Source: Halocaridina rubra (taxonomy: Eukaryota; Arthropoda; Malacostraca; Decapoda; Atyidae). Taken from it: 64,000 nucleotides of DNA. Both the position numbers and the translations under genes were made by a program. The stretch covers positions 1-64,000 of the forward strand of contig JAXCGZ010019208.1 in the NCBI GenBank assembly GCA_037179515.1. The letters are read 5' to 3'. Shown piece by piece: positions 56,638 through 64,000 of this stretch (the stretch's first letter is position 1; the number at the start of each line of letters is the position of its first letter). The notes beneath the pieces are model-generated. The model saw nothing but the letters and a program-made list of their open reading frames with translations, made no database searches and was not told the DNA's origin.

Positions 56638-56729
56638 CTTGTTGGTCCTACAGGACTGCCTCGTCTTCGCTGTTCAGCTTCTGATATCTCTATCCATTTA
56701 AAATGACCACTCCATGTGAAGCCACCAAC
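56638..56729 (-). CDS. GALNT exon: VGGFTWSGHFKW segment of the catalytic domain
   Basis: The 92-bp exon holds 30 codons plus two bases (AG) completed by the next exon as AGG, Arg. The acceptor is TTTTTAG and the donor AAG/GTACTGC. It encodes VGGFTWSGHFKWIEISEAEQ followed by a basic RRRGSPVGPT stretch. GGF(T/N)W before a (L/H)xF(R/K)W motif is characteristic of GALNT catalytic domains just before the conserved SPTMAGGLF block. Reading frame joins directly to both neighbours. Confidence 0.95.
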
Positions 56730-57133
56730 CTAAAAAAATATCCCTAATAATCACTATTTTAATACACAGTATCACCATGATTTTTTACCATACTAATTAA
56801 AGATATTTCATATTTAGCGACTTACTTCCAATTTTGACAGTGTTGCAAAAAATATTAACTGTATGAAAACATATGCTTCAGAATATAAATATGAGCTATG
56901 AATATGAATTATTAATAATGATTTTGTATCACATATAAGAAATAACGTAAAAAAGTGCCAATACAAAACAAAGTATATTCAACAACAAAATGCAACTAAA
57001 CTAACTGTAGTATATTCTTGATTATGTTTATCATGCAAAAAATACGTACCCACAGACCAAAGACATGCTTAATATCACAAATATATACACCCAACGACAA
57101 ATAGGATATATCACAGTACCACCAACCTATAAT

Positions 57134-57148
57134 ATTATTATTAATAAC

Positions 57149-57178
<30 letters not shown>
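57134..57178. repeat. Short (ATA/TAA)n run
   Basis: Trinucleotide run of AATAAT type in the 5.0-kb GALNT intron. Confidence 0.85.
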
Positions 57179-57179
<1 letters not shown>

Positions 57180-57895
57180 TTCTATATTGATATCTGTGTA
57201 GTAAAGAAATTATTTCATTCTGCAGTGGACCTAAATATATCATTGGGTTTAGCAAGCAAAATAGTTATAGGGAGTTTTTCACAAGTAAGGCAGCAGACAT
57301 TTTTGAGCAACCATGGGTATTTTCTTCATATTTCACAAATGAAGCACATTGATTTATCCATCAAAATACAGTACTTGTAAAAGTTTTACAGACAACATTA
57401 AAAAATGGTTGTATGCTTGTAAATGACTATGAAAGCACACATAAAAATAGCAAATTACTGGAGGCAGCACATGCATTACAACTGCAAAAGATGAAGAAAA
57501 TTCCGTCGGTCACTCACATTCATCAGTGGGTACACATAAGCAAGCAAGATGATGAATAAGCAAATATACTGTATTTTGGCTGCAAAATAAAACATAAAAA
57601 AAATTCCTCAGAGGCTCAGAAATGTCTGGGGAACCACTAACTAGATGAATAACGTTATTTATGAATAAATGGTTATCAAACTCTAACTCTGTCAGTTTAC
57701 ATTGCATAACCTGGGAAATGTTTTTGTTTTTTTCCCTAAACAATAGTAGAAGCAATAAGTTTACAAGTGTACCTCTTATTGAGACCCTGATAATCCCTTA
57801 AAACTTCCCACTCATCAACTTTACAAAAAATTTATGATAAAACCCTTGCAATATAAACCTTTGGATAAATATAATTACTTCCAGTAATGATAACT

Positions 57896-58044
57896 GGGGG
57901 CCACAGTAGCTTAGTGGTAGAGCGTGTGAGTAAAAAGTGATTAATGTGGGTTCCCTCCCACCAGAAGATGAAAAAAATTCCAACATTCATCCCCCAGCTC
58001 TAACATGTGTCAATCCCCATTCAAATGGGAACTATTTGTGACAC
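57896..58044 (+). mobile_element. tRNA-derived SINE family 2 copy
   Basis: CAGTAGCTTAGTGGTAGAGC (A box), TGTGGGTTCCCTCCCACC (B-box region), then CCCCAGCTCTAACATGTGTC and the tail CCCATTCAAATGGGAACTA. The head is the closest to a canonical tRNA in the window. Confidence 0.82.
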
Positions 58045-58370
58045 TTGAAATGTTGCCTATTACTTCAAATAATGATAATAACCCATCTATATTAATATTC
58101 TTTGTACACCCATGCAAATACAGATCAATGGATAAGGCTGTGTGAAAGACATGTTATTACAAGTAAAACAATATTTGTGTTTGTCATCATGTAACAATGG
58201 AGGTAGCTGAGCGACTTACAAGTATGGACAAATCCTCCATGAAAGAAAACACTTTAAATTCAACTGCAAAGTAGAGCAAGGCTCCCTTGATCAGAGAACT
58301 TTAGGTCAAGATAAGATAATGCAATGTTCATCATAAAGTACTAAACATATAATATCATTATATAATGATT

Positions 58371-58660
58371 CAGGCACTCTCTTCCTCCTTCTGTCTTTCC
58401 TAATTTTTGTAACCTATCAGTCTTCAAAAAAATGGATCTAATGTCATCTCAGGGCCTATTCTTCCCATATCTCTAGGTCCTCAGTACTTCGACTATTCGT
58501 ATAGCCTGTCCTCTCCCTGTTGTGTATCATTACTTCATCTCTACCTTGTCCATAACCTTTTACTTTTTCTTAATCTTAATGTTTTCTTCATGCCCAGGCC
58601 TTTATTAATGAGGACAATTTTCTTGCCAGTCCCGGGGTCACACACAAAAAATAAAAATAA
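58371..58660 (+). mobile_element. 3' end of a second Jockey-like LINE copy
   Basis: CACTCTCTTCCTCCTTCTGT through CATGCCCAGGCCTTTATTAA and CCGGGGTCACACAC matches 44755-45020 of the Jockey-like element. It ends in an A-rich AAATAAAATAAAATAAA tail. Confidence 0.88.
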
Positions 58661-58673
58661 AATAAAATAAAAA

Positions 58674-58777
<104 letters not shown>

Positions 58778-59364
58778 AATGCAATAGTCTAGATGTCAGA
58801 TAAAAGTTAACAGACTAAATATAACAAAAAAAATAAAAAAAATAATTAAAAAAACTATGATTTGAATTTATTGTCTATTGTAATCTCTTTCAAGGAAGTT
58901 TTGTTCCAAAGAGGTGATACCCTAGGGGTTTTTTGCCTTACAATCCAGTGAGGGATGACCTGTTATTTACTAATAAAAACTCCCTATTTGAAAACAAAAA
59001 CATACCACTTTCAATAGCACTAAAATATGTTTTAATGCATTTTTATTATGAAAACTACAAAAGTCTTAACTTGTTTGAATATCTGCTAGCAAAACCATTT
59101 ACTGTTAATGTACCTATTATTCTGATCTTCTCCATTGTTTTGGCCACTAAGATAATTGGTGGGTGATTTGAAAATGCATGCAAAAACAAGAATATCAGTG
59201 AACAAGAAATCTGATATCTAAACATTAACCTTGAAAAATATCCCTTCACCATAAAACTGAAAAAAAAAGCTAAGAAAGAAAGCAAATATATAAAGAAATG
59301 TCATATAATATGGATTTGCATGAATATATGCAGGACAAAGGGGATTAGGCAATACAGAATTGAC

Positions 59365-59412
59365 TGATCCACTGTGGCGACCCTTGATGGGACCAACCGA
59401 AAGAGAAAGAAG
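59365..59412 (+). repeat. SINE-like tail fragment
   Basis: CCACTGTGGCGACCCTTGAT followed by GGGACCAACCGAAAGAGAAA resembles a tail module common in animal tRNA SINEs. No head was found. Confidence 0.45.
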
Positions 59413-59877
59413 TATGACTACATAAAATATTAATTATGAGAGATAGTACTGTTAGTAGCAACATTACTGCAATACCTATTACTAAAGGTGCTTGAGCTAC
59501 ATATTATGCAACACATACATATTTAGATACTTCAGAGTGCTATGGTATGTTTGTGAATTATGTAGCACTGAATCCAGAAGCTGAACTTCTTCTGTAACAC
59601 AAGAAATTAGCAATACTTTCTACTGTTGTTGAAAACTATTCATTAGCAATGATAACTCTTCACAAAATGTGTATCAGTATAGCTATGGAAAGGAGCTAAG
59701 AGGATTGATCAAAGTATATTAATTTCTGGTTAATGTGTGTTACGACTCCACTACCTGCAACCATCGTATACGTACATGCGAAAATAATATGAATACACAT
59801 GAATATAGCTGAAAATGCATTCATGAACTGATAACTAGGCTGTGCAGGCTGAAGATTAGTTATAGTCTAAATACTGA

Positions 59878-60915
59878 TACAGACACTCCCCAACTTACGA
59901 ATGAGCTAGGTTTCAGAAGTCCATTCATAAGTAGAATTATTCATAAACTGTGTTTGGGTAAAAAAAAAAAAAGTACTGTACAGTACATACATATGCAATA
60001 CTGTACAGTACATACAAATGCAGTGCTGTACAGTACTGGGGCTAAAGACACTTAATTACTACATAAAGCATGAAATATGCATTATTAATGAACTTTAATA
60101 TGTTCATAAGTTGATATTTTGTATGTACAGTACTGTATATATGTTGGTGAAGCACCAGAGAGACAGCAATTATTACACAAGCTTCCAGAACCTTTTGTAT
60201 CAAATATACCTGTTGAAGCGAGTGATAGAGAGATTCTTCTACCAAAGAGTTAATAGCTCACTTTTCCAGAAATATCTTCAACAATGAAGGATCTTTTGCC
60301 TTGTACGAGCTGAAGACACTTTTCCAGAAAAGTCTTCATCAGTGACAGTTTAATACTTGATATGCCACACCAACACATGAGGGGAGAAAAAAAAATTCTT
60401 CACTACCAATTAATTTTTATCAAAGCTTGAAAAAGAACCAAGGCATAGCAAGTACAGAACAATATTTGCTGAAGACTTTCCTGGAAAACGAATGTTTGGA
60501 CCTCTCTTGCATTGGAATTTCCTGGTCTTGGTCTTTTTCATGAGATTTGTTTTCAACAAGGAATGTTTCATAACCTGACAATAAAAGTTGACATTCGAAA
60601 GCTTATATTCCAAGGCAAAAGGTTCTTCAATGTTGAAGATATTTGTGAATAAATGAAAGTACAATCTCTTTATCACTCTCTTTAACAGGGATAACTGGAA
60701 ATGGTTCCTGGAATCTTGTCTAATATATCACAGTCTTCTCTGCTGTTTCTTAAGAGTATATTGTATAAATGAAGGTTAATATAGTAATAATATGTAATAA
60801 TACAGTACAGTACAGTAATACATACATTAATAGATGGATAGATAATGGTTAGAGCTTGTTCGCATTTGTAAATATTCGTAACTCGGTTGCTCTAAAGTAG
60901 GGTAGTGTCTGTATA
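59878..60915. mobile_element. Non-autonomous pogo-like element, about 1.04 kb
   Basis: The left end is TA/CAGACACTCCCCAACTTACG and the right end, in reverse complement, is CAGACACTACCCTACTTTAG. TA flanks both. No transposase. CAGTACTGTACAGTAC-type short repeats lie inside (59975-60035). Confidence 0.75.
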
Positions 60916-61164
60916 TCTAAAGAGTTCAGAAATAAATTTTTCTTCCACAGATAATTACTAAATAATAAATATGTTTTTGTAAGCTATCTATTTACATAAT
61001 ACTGACCCGCTGGTGAACTATACCTACGTAGCTGACAGCAAGTTCCATAAACTTGCCTCACTAAACTGCTACTACTGTTGTAGGGTCTTGATTTGACCTT
61101 GAAGAACTTGAAACCAGCGATGCAGGCTTGATTTCAGGATCAGAGGCCAATGTGATTACATATA

Positions 61165-61760
61165 CTGTACAATATATGTTTGGTATTTCCTATGAGTAGT
61201 GAAGCAGTATCGAAGTATATGTATGGAATTGCAATGTTTAGTGAAGCATTATTATAGTACAGACGCTCCAAAACTTACAAATGAGTTACGTTCTGAACGT
61301 GCGCTCGTATCTTGCATTGTTTGCAAGTTGATATTTTGTATCTACAGTACTGTATTGGGAGTACAAACATTCCTACATCATGTATGTAACATAGTAAAGT
61401 TGTGCTAGACCTTAATACATGTGTTTTCTAGTAATAAAGACACATGATGCAAGTTTATACGTTTCTTGAAACATTGGAACCATCCATAACTTCTGCATAA
61501 TAATAGCAGACTGCATAAGAACAGCATTTTTCACATGTTCATATCTTCGGATGTTTGTATGCCGGATGTTCGTATATTGAGGAGTGTATGTATATGTACT
61601 GTCATTCCCGAATAGTGAAGCATTATTACAGAACAGTATATGTAAAATAATTTGTGTGTGTGTTGAAGCATTATTGCAATATTTGATTGGTAATTCCTAT
61701 ATGTAGTGAAGTATTACTGAAGTATATGTATGGTAATTTCTATTTGTAGTGAAGCATCAT
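61165..61760. repeat. Irregular GTAGTGAAGCATTA repeats around the MITE
   Basis: TAGTGAAGCAGTATCGAAGTAT-like units recur at about 61195, 61237, 61615, 61664, 61705 and 61745. A direct repeat interrupted by the MITE at 61263-61592. Confidence 0.6.
61263..61592. mobile_element. Smaller pogo-like MITE, about 330 bp
   Basis: The left end is CAGACGCTCCAAAACTTAC; the right end in reverse complement is ACACTCCTCAATATACGAAC. It has the same family of ends as 59878-60915 and lies 190 bp from a GALNT exon. Confidence 0.6.
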
Positions 61761-61777
61761 TTGCTACACTACAGTAC

Positions 61778-61895
61778 CTGAAAGTAACGTCCATTGCCAT
61801 TGTAGTATTCCAAGGTCTTGTCATCCACTACATCAATGATGGGAACTAGAACAGCTGATCTGCTCTCCTTTATTCTATGAAGCAAAGGCTCCAGC
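61778..61895 (-). CDS. GALNT exon (first in window): catalytic domain, LEPLL...VPIIDVVDD segment
   Basis: The 118-bp exon has one base completing a codon split by a phase-2 intron, then 39 codons. The acceptor is CTTTCAG and the donor GTACTG. The protein begins LEPLLHRIKESRSAVLVPII and continues with DVVDDKT, the conserved stretch that follows the DxH metal motif in this family. The base before LEPLL would complete a Trp codon if the upstream exon ends in TG, as family members often read GWLEPL; that is inference. The exon sits between a tandem-repeat-rich intron and a Tigger fragment upstream. The preceding exon is not in the window. Confidence 0.95.
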
Positions 61896-62309
61896 CTGAA
61901 AGTATTTTAATAATTGGCACAATTCTCTTCCCTAATTCTTCGGCATACAACTATGGGATCATATATACTGCTATGATAATGACAGAACAAGATGGAAAAA
62001 GACGATCATATATGAATAAATGCATATAAGTTAAAAAAAATATATATATTAAATTAGCATGTATATTCCCTAACTAGATGTATTTCCATGGAAACAGACG
62101 ATCTTAAATAATGGTGGTAGTCTTACAAAAATATATAAAAGATAAAGAGGTGAAAAAAAGGAGATCAACACTATACTTATTCGCTTACCCCCTGTCATTA
62201 ATTACTAGTACAACAATACCGAAAGATGTTGTATTTGAAAAGAAAACACCAGGACGGTAAAGAACAATGACTTTCACTAAAGATAAACAAGTATGCAATA
62301 AAAATTTAC

Positions 62310-62311
<2 letters not shown>

Positions 62312-62392
<81 letters not shown>
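62312..62392. repeat. (TA)n tract
   Basis: TA run of about 80 bp in the most upstream intron portion present. Confidence 0.97.
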
Positions 62393-62394
<2 letters not shown>

Positions 62395-62599
62395 ACAAGT
62401 CGTAAAACTCCAAAATTTCAACCTGGTCCCCCACCAATGTTAAAAATAAATACTCTAAAACAGAAAATGAATCTAAGTTCTTAATCTAAAACATAGAAAT
62501 AGCAAAAGTAGCTACGCTACAGAATTGCAAACCTTTACTTATATAATCTAAAACATAAAAACAGTAAAAGTACTGTACACTACAGAACCGTACAGTATA

Positions 62600-64000
62600 C
62601 AGTACAATATTGCTAACCTTTACTCGTGTGGTCAGCTTACACACTGGAAAGGGTGTTGGAAGGGAGAGAAAGACAGGATTATAAGGAGGAGGAAGCAGGA
62701 GGCAGATGCTGAGGAGACTGGGGCAGGTGAGTCTGGAGAGGCAAAAGAACATGCAGCAGATGCTGGAGATACTGGGGCAGGTGAGTCTATAGAGGCACCT
62801 GAGGTAGAGGGTACAGGATCTAATGGTGGGGGCTCTACCTTCACAAAGAATTGGTCGAGGTGATTCGGCATCACTGATCACAATAGCAACCTTAATGTAC
62901 CAGGTAGTGTTGGGGATCTGAGCCTCGAGATTTGCCAACGCTTCCTCTACCAGGGTAATCTTTTCTTCCAATTCCCTGCTTGTGAATCTCTTCAGCTCTG
63001 GGCTTTGCATTTCTTTCTCCTCTTCAACCATCTGCTTCTCCAGTTGAATGAGGTCCTCAGTAGATAACTCCTCTTCGTGAGATTCCAGCAACTCTGCTAC
63101 ATCAGGCTCCACCTCCAACTCCAGCTCCTTAAACGGGGCAACTATGTTCTTGTGACAGCCTCAATTGTCTACTCAAAGCCATTGAGGTCATTCACAAAAT
63201 AGGGGCACAGTTTCTTCAATACTCCATTCAGTTTCGTCTGTTTAACTCCCTCCGTAGCATCAGCAATATTCTTCACAGCCTGAAGAATATTGTACAATTT
63301 CCAGAGGTCCTTGAGAGTCAAGTTCTGGCCCTTTTCAGTTGCTCTGAGATCCATAGAGATTGTCCTGCAGAGGTAGTAGGCATTGAAAGAGGCAATAACC
63401 CCTGCTCCATTGGCTGTAACAATACAGTGGTATTAGGTGGAAGGTAAAACACCTTTACATTAAGATGAAAGTCATCAAAATGGAGAGGGTGACCAGGGGC
63501 ATTGTCCAGCACTAGCAACACCTAAAAAGCAGACCCTTGGAAGTACAGTACCTCTCCACTTCCGGCAAAGAAATGGTTTCTGAACCAGTCCTCAAATATT
63601 TGAAGGGTTATCTAAGCCTTTTTTGTTTGACTACCAGACGACTGGCAGTTGACCCTTCCAAATGTCCTTGGATTTTTTGCAAGTAAACCAAAAAGTGCTT
63701 CAACTTGCTGTCTCCAGCAGCATTAGCCCCAAAAAGCAAAGTCAGCCTTTCCTGCTCTTGGCAATGTACATACAAATAGGCATATGCTTTCAAAACTAAC
63801 CAGACTCATCCACGTTAAATATTTGTTCGGCATGGTAACCCCCATCCCTAAGTTTTCCTGTTGACACACTGGAAAACTCTTTTGCTGCTTTCTTATCACA
63901 ACTAGCAGCCTCATCTTGCACCCTTAGGTTATGCAATTTAGCACAACTCTTAAAGTGATTAAACCAACCCCTACTGGCCACAAACTCTTCACTTTCACTC
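62600..64000 (-). mobile_element. Tigger-type transposase region, decayed, runs off the right edge
   Basis: Minus strand. Order from right to left: ASRGWFNHFKSCAKLHNLRV (end of the DNA-binding region), EQIFNVDESG (first catalytic Asp), LLFGANAAGDSKLK, LLVLDNAPGHP (second Asp, near 63510), LPPNTTVLLQPMEQGL, then an acidic C-terminus (EELSTEDLIQLEKQMVEEEK near 63000-63080). The block is broken into frames at 63796-63981, 63608-63793, 63318-63521, 63169-63354 and 62486-63118. The third acid is Glu, where Tigger proteins usually have Asp. Confidence 0.85.

Noticed and set aside
62486..62880. Cysteine/proline-rich protein pieces on the minus strand
   Set aside because: Low-complexity translation of repeated GGCAGGTGAGTCT-type sequence after the transposase C-terminus; frames overlap and no family is recognised.

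Overview
The window is repeat-dense eukaryotic DNA, most likely from an arthropod and probably a decapod crustacean. The reasons are a split nuclear gene with GT-AG introns, very long (TA)n tracts (about 3.2 kb, near 5% of the window), CR1-like and Jockey-like non-LTR elements, a Copia element, Tigger/pogo-like DNA elements and several tRNA-derived SINEs. The organism call is inference from repeat style; nothing in the sequence names a species.

The only host gene I can support is on the minus strand and spans the right half. Eight exons at 61778-61895, 56638-56729, 55389-55506, 54325-54510, 53570-53704, 45659-45772, 32046-32189 and 29108-29254 join in one open frame of 350 residues ending at a TAG. 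They encode the C-terminal half of the catalytic domain and a complete C-terminal ricin-type lectin domain of a polypeptide N-acetylgalactosaminyltransferase (GALNT/Pgant family, Golgi mucin-type O-glycosylation). The 5' exons (membrane anchor, first half of the catalytic domain) lie beyond the right edge. Because each exon is short, the gene is invisible to a simple long-ORF view. Its introns reach 13.5 kb and carry most of the mobile elements.

Left part (1-21.3 kb): copies of one CR1-like LINE family. Three 3'-end copies sit head-to-tail on the plus strand (1-1806). Five more sit head-to-tail on the minus strand (2262-21323), and each junction carries the LINE's short terminal repeat. One minus-strand copy is split by a 5.4-kb Copia retrotransposon (7769-13171) with a 5-bp target duplication, a full 3' LTR, a polypurine tract and a shortened 5' LTR.

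Middle (21.3-29 kb): Tigger-like non-autonomous elements, long TA tracts and the 3' flank of the GALNT gene. Introns (29-62 kb): further Tigger-derived elements with 160-bp and 180-bp internal tandem repeats, a 405-bp mariner-type palindrome, a Jockey-like LINE nested in another DNA element, SINEs whose 3' ends run into TA tracts, and foldback structures. Right edge (62.6-64 kb): a decayed Tigger-type transposase on the minus strand.

No rRNA, functional tRNA, CRISPR or bacterial-type operon signal was seen. All transposon reading frames I could follow are broken by stops or frameshifts, so the mobile elements here appear non-autonomous or dead. The GALNT exons are intact.
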